64,000 bases of DNA from Mangrovibacterium diazotrophicum (GTDB taxonomy: Bacteria; Bacteroidota; Bacteroidia; Bacteroidales; Prolixibacteraceae). The notes below the pieces were generated by a model. That model had not been told where the DNA came from and did no database searches. It saw nothing but the letters and a program-made list of their open reading frames with translations. Shown here piece by piece: positions 38,821 through 48,010 of this stretch. The stretch lies in the NCBI RefSeq assembly GCF_003610535.1, contig NZ_RAPN01000001.1, positions 806,001 through 870,000 on the forward strand. Direction: 5' to 3'. The translations under genes and the position numbers were made by a program. How positions within the stretch are numbered: the first letter of the stretch is position 1; the number at the start of each line of letters is the position of its first letter.

Positions 38821-40308
38821 CTATTGAGCACCTGTGATTTTGACCGGGAAACTGGTTTCTTCGGTGAAATATTCAGGAAGCTGAAAAACAGTTCCATCCA
38901 TTGTACAGTAATACAAGCTGGAAGTTGAAGGTTTTCGACCATTTCCATCTGCCCAAATGCCGTAAAAATCAGGTTGAGCAAATACCGGGCGACGAACGTA
39001 ATTGTGATTTTTCACACTGCCGGAAGTCAAAAGCGTTCTGCTCCACTCTTCACTGCCAACACTGCTGCTCCACATGGTTATTTCGCCTCCCGGATTATAA
39101 GCCTGAGGGCCTTGCGTGGTTGGCGCAATAATGCGATACACTTCATTGTCTTCCACGTAAATCGAGCCCATATCGTAATTATTATCTGAAGTCGTCACGG
39201 CAATTTCTTCCCATCCCTCTTTCCATCTTATTATACGCCAAGTTCGCGGATCATTTTTCGGTCCAGCCTCAAACCCACCGCTTGAAATCACCAATATGAC
39301 GGGATTTCCGTCGGCATCGTTATTCAGATCTTTTAAGTAGCAATTGAGACCGTCTTTTGCGAAATACCGGATCAACGCGTCATTTTCCGGGTTGGTTAAA
39401 GGAAGACTTACTGGCTCTCCTGCAACCGTTGTCCAATGCTTTCCAAAATCAGTTGTTTCCAGGTAATACAAATTTGTTCGATAGTTAAGCCCTTTACCTG
39501 CCGGATGATAGTTGAAGGTGATTTCAATTTTCCCATCAACAGCATTGCTTATCGCGTAATGACCAGCTCCGATGTGAGCCAGCTCCTGCCATTCATTCCA
39601 CTCCACACCATTTTTACTGGTGTTAAAGCCGATGACGTGGTCGCCAGTTGGTCCGTATTTGGTGTACAGCGCTATAAATCCCTTCCGCTTCACATACCAA
39701 ACCTGGAAGTACGAGAAGTTATCGAAAGGAACCCGTTGTCCATTTTTGATTTCCATTGCGTGAACAAGCTCAAATTCGTCGATTGAAAAAGGCTTCACAC
39801 TTTTGGTAATATAGGATGGTCGAGAAGTTCCATGGGAAGTCGAGAAAACCCAGATATACCCGTCCTCATCGATTGAGATTACCGGATTATCGTGCGCATC
39901 CGTTGTCTTCTTATCTAAAATAATCGTTGGATTGGTAACCTCCCCGGTTGTGTGATCATAATAAGAGACAGCATGATACAAAGTTGAATTTGCTTGATCT
40001 GTGGCCCCGTAACAAAAGAAAGTCTTGTTTACCTCTTCTGCATATATCGCTATCGGTTGGTGTTTGGCGGTGTAGGTTGCCATTCCGCCACTGTATTTAT
40101 ACACATACTCATCATTACTGGGTTGGTTCATATACCAAATCCCTCTGAATCCGTTTGCTTTGGTATTTATAATTTCTACGGCTGTCGGTTGATTTAGCTT
40201 GTCCACCGCAAACACCGAAGAAGTCGAAAATAAAATACAAAGTAAACAGCTTATACTCCAAGCAAACCACTCTTTGCCAACAGCAGCTTTTATTATATTC
40301 AAGTTCAT
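38821..40308 (-). CDS. Secreted BNR_4 seven-blade propeller protein, candidate polysaccharide lyase
   Basis: Exported protein of 495 residues. Start taken at 40308 (MNLNIIKAA), which has an AGG ribosome site 5 bases upstream and removes an overlap with the preceding gene. Signal peptide to about 35; the rest is a BNR_4-type beta-propeller (GFRGIWYMNQ, NPVISIDEDGYIWVFSTSHG, GNPVILVISSGG). The fold is shared with ulvan lyases of PL24/PL25. His139 and His159 are 20 residues apart, the spacing of the two active-site His in PL25 PLSV_3936 as I recall it. A Tyr (200) and a Lys (217) follow roughly where the catalytic Tyr and an Arg sit. It lies between GH105 and GH92 genes. It could also be a non-enzymatic binder. 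Confidence 0.8.
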   Translation of the reverse strand: MNLNIIKAAVGKEWFAWSISCLLCILFSTSSVFAVDKLNQPTAVEIINTKANGFRGIWYMNQPSNDEYVYKYSGGMATYTAKHQPIAIYAEEVNKTFFCYGATDQANSTLYHAVSYYDHTTGEVTNPTIILDKKTTDAHDNPVISIDEDGYIWVFSTSHGTSRPSYITKSVKPFSIDEFELVHAMEIKNGQRVPFDNFSYFQVWYVKRKGFIALYTKYGPTGDHVIGFNTSKNGVEWNEWQELAHIGAGHYAISNAVDGKIEITFNYHPAGKGLNYRTNLYYLETTDFGKHWTTVAGEPVSLPLTNPENDALIRYFAKDGLNCYLKDLNNDADGNPVILVISSGGFEAGPKNDPRTWRIIRWKEGWEEIAVTTSDNNYDMGSIYVEDNEVYRIIAPTTQGPQAYNPGGEITMWSSSVGSEEWSRTLLTSGSVKNHNYVRRPVFAQPDFYGIWADGNGRKPSTSSLYYCTMDGTVFQLPEYFTEETSFPVKITGAQ

Positions 40309-40331
40309 TATCCTGCCCTTTCTTCTTAATT

Positions 40332-41531
40332 TTATCGTCTTGTTTTGCTCCATTCCAGCAAAGCGGTTGCGCACCACAAATAGGGAGCTTGCCCATGAAA
40401 GTCGCCTGTGATTCTGGGCCTGTTTCTGTAATATTCCAAATCATTTTGTTTGTTTGTCCCTACGCAAACCTCTCGCACCTCACCTTTGTCGTTGATGTAT
40501 TTCGTCATTGCGTTCCAGGCTTTTTCAACTACTTGTCCATATTCTGCTTCATCCAGCCAGCCTCTTTGTAAACCTGTAATTAGTGCATAAGTGAACATGG
40601 CTGAACCGGAAGTTTCAGTCCAAAAATCTGGGTGATCAACCAGTTGGTTCCACAAACCGTTCTTTCCTTGGTGTTCTTTCAGACTTTTCATCATTTTTAA
40701 ATACGCATCAAGGATCACATCACGATTCAGATTGTCTTCCGGTAAAGCTTTTAGCAACTCCGTCATTCCCGCCGCCATCCAGCCATTTCCTCTTGCCCAG
40801 TAAAAAGGCACATCTGGCGCATGAAAAAATAATCCGTTGGGCCGCTGAAGCCGATTGAGGTAAAAGGCCATTTCCTGAGCTGCGCGGTCGATATACTTCC
40901 GATCTCCGGTTGCCCGATAAGCCTGGCTCTGAATTATTGTAATCATATACATATCGTCAATCCAAAGGCGAGTTTGCCATGAATAACCGTCACTGGCGAA
41001 TTCTTGTTGTTCGGGGGTTGCATCATTCGGAATCTCCCATTGTGTTATTGCGTAGGGAATACCCATTTCAAAATATTTTCTATCTCCGGTTATTTCGTAA
41101 AACTCCAAAGGCAGGCAACCAAACATGTTTAGATCCACATGATTCTTAACCGGTAATAAATCGCTCTCAGAAGTCATCAAAACATCGAATCTCTCTTGTA
41201 GTTTCAGCAATAACACGGTGTCTCTAACTGATTGAGCAAATCGTGTAGCTCCCAACCAGGTGCACACCTCTGCATAATGGATCCATTTTCCATTGTGAAG
41301 CAAATGTTCTGTGGTTAAGAATTGATTGACCAATTGCTTTCCAACTGATTCTACTTCATTAAATTTTAAAATGCTATCTGATTGTTCGGCATAAATTCTA
41401 TTCGGAATCTTACGATACAAAATCAAGTTCGTATTATTCGATGAATTGTGTTCACCAATATGAAATGAGTCAAAATAAGCCATTGTCAAACCGATAGTCA
41501 GAATGACTGTCAGGCTGAATAGTTTTATCAT
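40332..41531 (-). CDS. GH105/GH88-type unsaturated uronyl hydrolase
   Basis: A 399-residue alpha/alpha-barrel enzyme acting on unsaturated uronyl oligosaccharides. The family motif WIDDMYM (Asp192/193) and PFYWARGNGWMAAGM, ETSGSAMF and GDFHGQAPYLWCA are clear. The N-terminus is hydrophobic (LFSLTVILTIGLTMAYF), a signal peptide or anchor. It is the first gene of the enzyme cluster after a terminator that follows susD, and lies 23 bases before the BNR_4 gene. With the GH88 enzyme it makes two hydrolases for lyase products in one locus. Confidence 0.92.
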   Translation of the reverse strand: MIKLFSLTVILTIGLTMAYFDSFHIGEHNSSNNTNLILYRKIPNRIYAEQSDSILKFNEVESVGKQLVNQFLTTEHLLHNGKWIHYAEVCTWLGATRFAQSVRDTVLLLKLQERFDVLMTSESDLLPVKNHVDLNMFGCLPLEFYEITGDRKYFEMGIPYAITQWEIPNDATPEQQEFASDGYSWQTRLWIDDMYMITIIQSQAYRATGDRKYIDRAAQEMAFYLNRLQRPNGLFFHAPDVPFYWARGNGWMAAGMTELLKALPEDNLNRDVILDAYLKMMKSLKEHQGKNGLWNQLVDHPDFWTETSGSAMFTYALITGLQRGWLDEAEYGQVVEKAWNAMTKYINDKGEVREVCVGTNKQNDLEYYRNRPRITGDFHGQAPYLWCATALLEWSKTRR

Positions 41532-41689
41532 TTTCTAAGTTTTCTGTTTTCGAAAATCCGAATTCTAAAAGGCAGAGCATTCCTGTAAGACTATGTCAAC
41601 ACGATTGATCTGTCTCAAATTACAGCTACAAATTCAAGCAAATAAGGATCGAAACTAACATCACAAAAGCCTTATGGATGTTAGAAAAG

Positions 41690-41724
41690 GTAAAAATTAG
41701 GAGGGTAGCTCAACACTACCCTCC
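41690..41724 (-). terminator. Rho-independent terminator after susD (second locus)
   Basis: 9-base perfect stem GGAGGGTAG/CTACCCTCC (41700-41708, 41716-41724) with a U-rich run (AATTTTTACC on the minus strand), 16 bases past the susD stop codon. It separates the susC/susD unit from the enzyme genes, which therefore probably have their own promoter or depend on read-through. Confidence 0.85.
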
Positions 41725-41739
41725 AATGAATTTCAGTTT

Positions 41740-43365
41740 CTAATACCCCGGGTTTTGTTCCAGGTTCGGGTTCAACCCAATTTGTGTTTGAGGGATTGGC
41801 ATTAAATCTTTTCCGGTTGGGATGTCAATACCAAATTTCTCTTTGATATAATCGATGTGTTCACCCGATCTTCTTAGCAAGAACCAAGCAGACATCTCAC
41901 CGGCAAATTCATGGCGATATTCGTCCAAAATTACTTTCATCAAGTCCGATTCAACGGGTTCTGGCACAACAACGCTGGCATCAGCAAGTTTACCAAAGGC
42001 CCGATCTCTCACTTCGTCAACCAATGCCCAGGCCTCTGTTTCGTTTGACAGGTGATATTCGCATTCTGCTTTGCTCAGCAAAACCTGCGCGTATCTCATC
42101 ATCATGATATTATCTGAACTCATAAACCAACTTGCTCCTTTCGTTCCGCAAGTCTCGGGGTTCCGCCAAAACTTGGTGCCGTAATAGCCGGACCGGGTTC
42201 CCTCATTCCAAGGGTTGTCAGCAGTTCCGCAAGTATTCAAAGGATTCCCGTCTTCATCCTGGTAATAGGTAGCCGGAATACTTCCGTTGCCATTTGTCGC
42301 AAAACTGATGACTTTCGGATAATCTTCAAAGTTGATTAAATCACTCGGATGCTCATCGCCGGGACCAACAACTGTTGCTGCTTTACGAGTATCGCCGGTT
42401 TCAAAAGAATCGTACAACGCTTTATCGGCGTATGCATAACCGAATCCTGAAACTGCCACAGGCATTCCAAATGAAGAAATCCATTGGTTGTGAACACCGT
42501 ATGCTCCCCAGTTCATTTTACCATAGTCGAGGAACTGAATTTCAAAGATCGATTCTTTTCCATGCCAGTTGTCAATATTATGAATCTCCATAAAATCTTC
42601 TTCCAATTCGCATTTACTGGCCAACTGATCAAATTTACTGATCGCTCCGGAATAGTCCTTTTGCCACATCAATGCTTCGCCCCAATAAGCCAATGCTGCC
42701 TCTTTGGTTGCGCGACCTGCATCTTCGGCGTCCAAATCAGCAGCCCATGGGAGGTTTTCAAAAGCCAGTTCCATATCGGAAGCTACAGAAGCAAACACTT
42801 CATCTTGCGTAGCCCGGGGGTGCAAACCTTCGTCGGTAACAGTTTCAAGCTCGAGCGGAACTCCACCGAAATCAGATGCTAAATAGTAATAGAAGAACCC
42901 TCGCAAAAAGTAGCATTCAGAAATTAGCTGGTCAACTTCAGCATCCGTATCAAAAACGCCGTTTGCTTTCATTTTCTCCAAAATAGGAATTGCGGCATTT
43001 GCACGTGACACGCCAATGTAACTTGCGATCCAGAACGTGTTCAAAGCGGAGAAATCAGTCGGTACCTCATAGGTATTCCAAAACGTATCTGATCCTTCAT
43101 TATGAAAATCCTGTGTTAAGAAATTGGCGGTAAACCAAATGCCTTTCAACGTATAATCAACATTGTAATAAAAAGCAGCATACACACTGGTTACCAACGA
43201 GTAGCCGTCATCGGGTTCAGTAAAAAGTGTTTCTTCGTTTATACTGGTGGTATTTTTTTGCACCAGAAAATCTTCGGAACATCCCACTATCAGGAATAGC
43301 AAGAGAAGTATCGATGTGAAATGCTTCACGAAATATCCTCGGGTTATATTCAATTTATGTTTCAT
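41740..43365 (-). CDS. SusD/RagB family surface glycan-binding lipoprotein (second locus)
   Basis: Outer-membrane lipoprotein of 541 residues with the lipobox cysteine in LIVGCSEDF. Start taken at 43365 (MKHKLNITRG), giving a normal lipoprotein signal; the longer form from 43404 is possible. Family features: YFLRGFFYYYLASDFGGVPL, LSKAECEYHL, DEYRHEFAGEMSAWFLLRRSGE and the C-terminal LNPNLEQNPGY. It pairs with the SusC gene 42 bases upstream. Likely the primary glycan-binding lid for the polysaccharide degraded by the downstream enzymes. Confidence 0.96.
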   Translation of the reverse strand: MKHKLNITRGYFVKHFTSILLLLFLIVGCSEDFLVQKNTTSINEETLFTEPDDGYSLVTSVYAAFYYNVDYTLKGIWFTANFLTQDFHNEGSDTFWNTYEVPTDFSALNTFWIASYIGVSRANAAIPILEKMKANGVFDTDAEVDQLISECYFLRGFFYYYLASDFGGVPLELETVTDEGLHPRATQDEVFASVASDMELAFENLPWAADLDAEDAGRATKEAALAYWGEALMWQKDYSGAISKFDQLASKCELEEDFMEIHNIDNWHGKESIFEIQFLDYGKMNWGAYGVHNQWISSFGMPVAVSGFGYAYADKALYDSFETGDTRKAATVVGPGDEHPSDLINFEDYPKVISFATNGNGSIPATYYQDEDGNPLNTCGTADNPWNEGTRSGYYGTKFWRNPETCGTKGASWFMSSDNIMMMRYAQVLLSKAECEYHLSNETEAWALVDEVRDRAFGKLADASVVVPEPVESDLMKVILDEYRHEFAGEMSAWFLLRRSGEHIDYIKEKFGIDIPTGKDLMPIPQTQIGLNPNLEQNPGY

Positions 43366-43407
43366 TTCGATTATTTTAAATGGTTTTATCATGGTATCAA
43401 GCATCTG

Positions 43408-46400
43408 TTAAAACTGAACGTTTACACCAAGTGTCATGAACTTTGAATACGGATATTGACCAACATCAACACCTGATGCAGTTACACCACCGGCACCGGA
43501 CGAGTTACCCACACTTTGTCCGATTTCAGGATCCAGACCGGAATATCCGGTGATGGTAAACAGATTTTGAGCACTCATAAATACTCTCAGTTTAGAGATT
43601 GCTAATTTTGACAACACTCGACTCGGAACCGTGTAACCAACCTCGATATTCTTAAATCTCAAATAAGAACCGTCTTCGACGAATACATCCGAAATACGAC
43701 TGTTTGAGTTTTCATCAGCCCATGTTGCGCGGGCAAACTCGTTACTTGGATTTGATTCTGTCCAACGATTGTTGTAGTACTCTTTGCTGACATTTTCCAT
43801 ACCGACGCTTCCGTTGATATTAATGCTTGTCAGGTTACGTTTCATGTAGTTCAGAATGTCGTTACCTACCGAATAGTTAAAGAATAAGTTGAAATCGAAG
43901 TTTTTATATTCACCGTTAAAGGTGATACCACCATAAAAATCAGGAATTGGACTTCCGATTGTCACTTTATCATCGTCAGTAATGACACCATCGCCATTTT
44001 GATCGACAAACTTCCGGTCACCAGCTTGGGTTCCGGATGAGATGTACCATACATTGTCGTCTTGTGCTATTGCCTTGGCATTCTCATTCAGCGCATCTAT
44101 TTCAGCTTGAGTCTGAATAATGCCATCTTCCTGGAATCCGTAGAAATCTCCGATTGATCCGCCTACGTATGACATACTAAATACAGCCCAGGATTCATCA
44201 CCTGTTGTTGAGAAGTCGAGACTTTGCAGGTTGGCAACCGAATCCTTCCCTTTTGAAAGAGACACAATTTTGTTGTTCACAGTTGTGACATTGAAGTTAA
44301 CCCCGAATTTGAATGGGTTATCGTAATTTTTGTAGCCCAAACTAAATTCAAAGCCTTTGTTTTCAACACTACCTACGTTGCGGGTTGCACTGGTGTAACC
44401 TGTCTGCGCCGGAACCTGAATATTCAACAAGAAATCTTTGGATTTCTTCACGTAGTAGTCGGCAGTCAGAGTCAGCTTATTATTCATCACCCCTAAATCC
44501 AAACCAATATCAGTTTGCGTAGAAGTCTCCCATTTCAAATCGGAGTTTGGCAGGTACGATTGTACCAGACCGGTTGCATACACTTTGTTTTCACCAAAAG
44601 CGTATCCGTAATTCTTATTTTCCGATCCTGTTGTGTAGGTTGATTCATACTGAAACAGTCCAATTGACTGGTTACCTGCTTCACCATAACTGGCACGAAG
44701 TTTCAGGTTACTCAGCCCTTCCACACCTTGCAGGAATGATTCTTCGTTAGCCTTCCATGCACCGGAAACGGACGGGAACACACCGTACTGGTTCCCCTCT
44801 GCAAAACGCGAAGAACCATCGCGTCTGACAGTACCAGTTACGATATATTTATCTTTAAACTTGTAGGTTAAACGGCTAAATTCCGAAGCCAGCGACCAGA
44901 TTTGTTGGTATCCGGTTGAAGTATAGTTATCCAGCAAAGCAATACTTCTCAACTCATCGCTTTCCAAGCCTGTACCGGTTGAGCTGAGTGTACGTGTTGT
45001 ATTCTCCTGAGCTGAAACCCCCACCATGATATCAAGCTCATGGTTATCCAATTTCAACGAATAACTCACGGTATTTTCCCAAAGCCACTCCATGCTGTTG
45101 GTACTGAACTGGCGGTATGAAGCTTCCCTTGGAGAAATCCGGAATTCGTCTGCCGGGCTGAAAGAATAACCTTCGTTTACATCGTAATCGATACCAAAAA
45201 GAGTTTTCAGTTTCAGGCCTTTTATTGGTGTAATTTCAAGTGAAGTCGACGCATTTAGTTTATTCGTGATGTCTTTTACATCCCGTTGATCTGCCCATTT
45301 GTAAACGTTGTCGCAGTTATAAGTAGCTATGGCGTTTAAATCGTAATAACCGTAGTTACCGTCAGCATCCTTTATCTCATCAGTTTCAGGATTACCGGTC
45401 ATCGTTGGAATTAATCTTGCCAGTGTTCCAATGCGGCTTTGGCCGGACCCAAAGATGGTTTTGTCATTGACATGCGCAAATTTGACTGATGTTGAGGACT
45501 TCAACCATTTCAATGGTGTGTAATCCTGAGCCAATGAAACATTATAGCGTTTGTAATTTGAAAACTCAACAATCCCTTTGTGATCGGTCATTCCTAGTGA
45601 CAGGGCGGTTTGCGATTTCTCAGAACCTCCGCGTAGACCAACACTGTAGATTTGTTTCAAGCCGGAACGATACATTGCGTCCTGCCAATCCAAAGTACGC
45701 AATGAGCTTGGGCTGTACCACTCATCCAAAACGGATGATCCTTCAGCATCTGCAATCTCGGTAGCAATTTGAGCAAACTCCTGTGCATTTAAAACATCAT
45801 AGGTTTTGGGCATAAACTGGTACGACGAGGTTGCATTAACCGACACTTCCAATCCGTGGCGACTACCTCTTTTGGTCGTGATAATCACAACGCCATTCGC
45901 TGCCCGGTTTCCGTAAATTGCAGCAGCAGAAGCATCTTTCAGTACATCTATTGTTTCTATTTCATCAGGATTCAAAGATGTGGATGCTCCTGGATACCCA
46001 TCAATTACATACAGTGGTGAGTTATTTCCGAACGAGCCAATTCCGCGGATCAACACCTGCACTCCGCCCCCGGGCGTACCATCGTTACTGCTTACCTGAA
46101 CACCCGACATCTGTCCTTGCAGTGCCTCTCCCACACTGGTTACAGGCACTTTCTTAATCTGTTCTGCCGAAACGGAACTGATTGCTCCTGTTAAATCTGC
46201 TCTTTTTACCGTTCCATATCCCACAGCGACAACCTCTTCCAAGCCAATTGTTTCTTCTTCCAAAACAACGTTAACCTGGCTTTTACCACTGACTACGACC
46301 TCCTGCAATTTCATTCCAACGAAAGAAAACTGGAGTATCGCATCGGCCGGAACGTTGGTTATTGAATAGCGACCGGAATCGTCCGTTATTGTTCCCTGGG

Positions 46401-46878
46401 TCGTTCCTTTTACAACAACTGTTACACCCGGCAGAGGAGTGCCCTCGCTGTCGGTGACGCGTCCCGAAACGTTTTGTTGTTGAAGTGATCCGGCGTCTTC
46501 CTTCGCGTCGTTATATAAAATAATCATGCGATCATTGATCGTATACTTTACGCTCGTTCCCTGGAAAACTTCTTTTAATATATTGGAAATGGATTCGTTG
46601 GAAGATTGAATTGATACTTTGCGATCAAGATCAAGATACTCCGAACTGAATGCGAACCTAAATTCGCTTTGATCTTCGATCGCTCCCAGAATCTCTTTCA
46701 CCGTAGAATTTTTGTGATTCAAACTCAAAGCTGTGCTTTGGCTAAACACACTCCCCTGAGCAGTGAGAATACTCAAAAGGACAATACACAACGACAGTTT
46801 CATAGGAATTAGAATTTTTCGCATCTGGTACCAGATGCCAGGAACCCACAGGTCCCCCATTTTACAATCTTTTTTCAT
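43408..46878 (-). CDS. SusC/RagA TonB-dependent transporter with STN domain (second locus)
   Basis: Outer-membrane importer of 1156 residues. Signal peptide (about 24-47), STN domain (about 48-122), carboxypeptidase-regulatory-like domain (VSGRVTDSEGTPLPGV), SusC signature EEVVAVGYGTVKRADLTGAI, plug with VLIRGIGSFGNNSPLYVIDG, then the barrel ending LGVNVQF. The STN domain and upstream fecR/sigma pair indicate trans-envelope signalling. Its 5-prime coding region contains an 18-base perfect palindrome at 46821-46838. The inverted repeat found upstream of the other SusC is 59 bases upstream here. Confidence 0.97.
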   Translation of the reverse strand: MKKDCKMGDLWVPGIWYQMRKILIPMKLSLCIVLLSILTAQGSVFSQSTALSLNHKNSTVKEILGAIEDQSEFRFAFSSEYLDLDRKVSIQSSNESISNILKEVFQGTSVKYTINDRMIILYNDAKEDAGSLQQQNVSGRVTDSEGTPLPGVTVVVKGTTQGTITDDSGRYSITNVPADAILQFSFVGMKLQEVVVSGKSQVNVVLEEETIGLEEVVAVGYGTVKRADLTGAISSVSAEQIKKVPVTSVGEALQGQMSGVQVSSNDGTPGGGVQVLIRGIGSFGNNSPLYVIDGYPGASTSLNPDEIETIDVLKDASAAAIYGNRAANGVVIITTKRGSRHGLEVSVNATSSYQFMPKTYDVLNAQEFAQIATEIADAEGSSVLDEWYSPSSLRTLDWQDAMYRSGLKQIYSVGLRGGSEKSQTALSLGMTDHKGIVEFSNYKRYNVSLAQDYTPLKWLKSSTSVKFAHVNDKTIFGSGQSRIGTLARLIPTMTGNPETDEIKDADGNYGYYDLNAIATYNCDNVYKWADQRDVKDITNKLNASTSLEITPIKGLKLKTLFGIDYDVNEGYSFSPADEFRISPREASYRQFSTNSMEWLWENTVSYSLKLDNHELDIMVGVSAQENTTRTLSSTGTGLESDELRSIALLDNYTSTGYQQIWSLASEFSRLTYKFKDKYIVTGTVRRDGSSRFAEGNQYGVFPSVSGAWKANEESFLQGVEGLSNLKLRASYGEAGNQSIGLFQYESTYTTGSENKNYGYAFGENKVYATGLVQSYLPNSDLKWETSTQTDIGLDLGVMNNKLTLTADYYVKKSKDFLLNIQVPAQTGYTSATRNVGSVENKGFEFSLGYKNYDNPFKFGVNFNVTTVNNKIVSLSKGKDSVANLQSLDFSTTGDESWAVFSMSYVGGSIGDFYGFQEDGIIQTQAEIDALNENAKAIAQDDNVWYISSGTQAGDRKFVDQNGDGVITDDDKVTIGSPIPDFYGGITFNGEYKNFDFNLFFNYSVGNDILNYMKRNLTSININGSVGMENVSKEYYNNRWTESNPSNEFARATWADENSNSRISDVFVEDGSYLRFKNIEVGYTVPSRVLSKLAISKLRVFMSAQNLFTITGYSGLDPEIGQSVGNSSGAGGVTASGVDVGQYPYSKFMTLGVNVQF
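46821..46838. repeat. 18-base perfect palindrome inside the susC 5-prime coding region
   Basis: GCATCTGGTACCAGATGC reads the same on both strands. It encodes part of the conserved pre-signal WYQMR segment, so it may be a coding by-product, but its place just downstream of the susC start makes a regulatory role possible. Confidence 0.6.
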
Positions 46879-46885
46879 AAATTTG
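46878..46885 (+). promoter_or_regulatory. Candidate plus-strand -7 box opposite the susC leader (second locus)
   Basis: TAAATTTG matches TAnnTTTG on the plus strand, overlapping the first base of the susC start codon on the other strand. A transcript starting near 46891 would run into two hairpins. No -33 box at normal spacing. Confidence 0.35.
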
Positions 46886-46889
46886 GTGT

Positions 46890-46973
46890 GTAATTAGATT
46901 TATAATTCTCTTCATTTCCAGATGAAGAGTATAGCTACAGGAAAGTGTTCGAGCACTTTCCTGTTCTTTTTCC
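46890..46973 (+). ncRNA. Candidate antisense small RNA in the fecR-susC gap (second locus)
   Basis: Predicted plus-strand RNA of about 80 bases. It holds an 8-base perfect hairpin (46908-46915/46922-46929, CTCTTCAT/ATGAAGAG, loop TTCCAG), then a 10-base hairpin (46938-46963) followed by TTCTTTTT, which has the form of an intrinsic terminator. It would be antisense to the susC leader and end at the fecR stop region. Same arrangement as at 17719-17795. Ends approximate. Confidence 0.45.
46938..46963. repeat. Inverted repeat CAGGAAAGTG-N6-CACTTTCCTG, copy 2
   Basis: Arms 46938-46947 and 46954-46963 are identical in sequence to those at 17759-17785, with a different loop (TTCGAG). It is 59 bases upstream of susC and 10 bases past the fecR stop. 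A T-rich run follows on the plus strand only. Confidence 0.88.
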
Positions 46974-47939
46974 CTATTTATGCTTCATGTAGACAACGCC
47001 AGCTTCCTGCGACACTGTCGCCGGCGTAATCGCTTTCAAAATCTCCATAACCTTGTCAAAATCTTCGTTTTTAATTGAAAAAGTTACTTTGTAGTTTCTT
47101 ACACTCTCATCAACCTCAATTGGCTGGTTATATCGCCGCTGAAGTTTCAAAGCGACTTCCTCAAGCGGCTGGTCATAAAAATGAATAATCCCGTCTCTCC
47201 AAGCCGTATATTTCTGCGCAACAACCTCGTCAATCTTATAAGCCCGCTCGCTTTTGTCGTAAACAGCCAATTCATTGGGTTTCAAATGAGCAAATGTTTT
47301 ACCACTGGTAGTGGATAATAGATCGATAGCCCCTTCTTCCAAAACGACATTAATGTTGGGATCTTCCTCGTAGGACTCCACTGAAAATCGCGTACCTAAA
47401 ACTTTGACAGAGATGGCACCACAGTTTAATATGAAAGGAAGATCTTTGTTTTTGGTCACATCCAGGAAAGCCTGACCGGTGAGCTTCACATTCCTGTCCT
47501 TAAGCCCGAATTCGTTGCTGTATCGCACCGAAGAACCAGAGTTCAACCAAATTTGAGTGCTGTCCGGCAAAATGACTTTCGACAACTGCCCATCTTCGGC
47601 CACAACCTCGTTGTAAATCACTTCCCCTTTATCGAAGAAGAATAGTCCTCCGCCCAGCATAAGAGCAAAAAAGATTACTGCAGCATATTTATAAAAATTC
47701 TGGAGGAAGTTTAGTCGCTTGATTTTTGAGGCATTCTCAATCAACATTTTCGACTGGAAACGATCCAGTTCCCGGAGAGTGCTGTCGGGTAGGTTTTCGT
47801 TCTTCAAATCTTTCTTCCACTCAAGCTTCATTTGCTTGAATACAGCCTGGTTTCCTTCTTCGTCAAGCCATCCTTTCAGTTGATGAAGCTCCTCGTCCGA
47901 CGCCTTACCCTCTAAATATTTATTAACTAGTGCTCTCAT
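46974..47939 (-). CDS. FecR-family anti-sigma factor (second locus)
   Basis: 321-residue inner-membrane anti-sigma factor. Cytoplasmic helical N-terminus (1-75), membrane helix (about 82-102), periplasmic FecR domain (LPDSTQIWLNSGSSVRYSNEF, GQAFLDV, VLGTRFSVESYEED), and a C-terminal region with PLEEVALKLQRRYNQPIEV typical of Bacteroidota FecR proteins. It lies between the ECF sigma gene (71 bases upstream) and susC. Expected to be relieved by contact with the STN domain of that SusC. Confidence 0.94.
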   Translation of the reverse strand: MRALVNKYLEGKASDEELHQLKGWLDEEGNQAVFKQMKLEWKKDLKNENLPDSTLRELDRFQSKMLIENASKIKRLNFLQNFYKYAAVIFFALMLGGGLFFFDKGEVIYNEVVAEDGQLSKVILPDSTQIWLNSGSSVRYSNEFGLKDRNVKLTGQAFLDVTKNKDLPFILNCGAISVKVLGTRFSVESYEEDPNINVVLEEGAIDLLSTTSGKTFAHLKPNELAVYDKSERAYKIDEVVAQKYTAWRDGIIHFYDQPLEEVALKLQRRYNQPIEVDESVRNYKVTFSIKNEDFDKVMEILKAITPATVSQEAGVVYMKHK

Positions 47940-48010
47940 TTTTGCCGCTTTTCAAAAATGAGTACAACAAATCGCCAAAAACCCTACCGGTTTATGATTA
48001 TTTTTTTTGA

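Noticed and set aside
41532-41689. Searched for a -7/-33 promoter in front of the GH105 gene
   Set aside because: Only imperfect matches with a one-base spacer (TA-N-TTTG) were seen, so no promoter is reported although one is expected.
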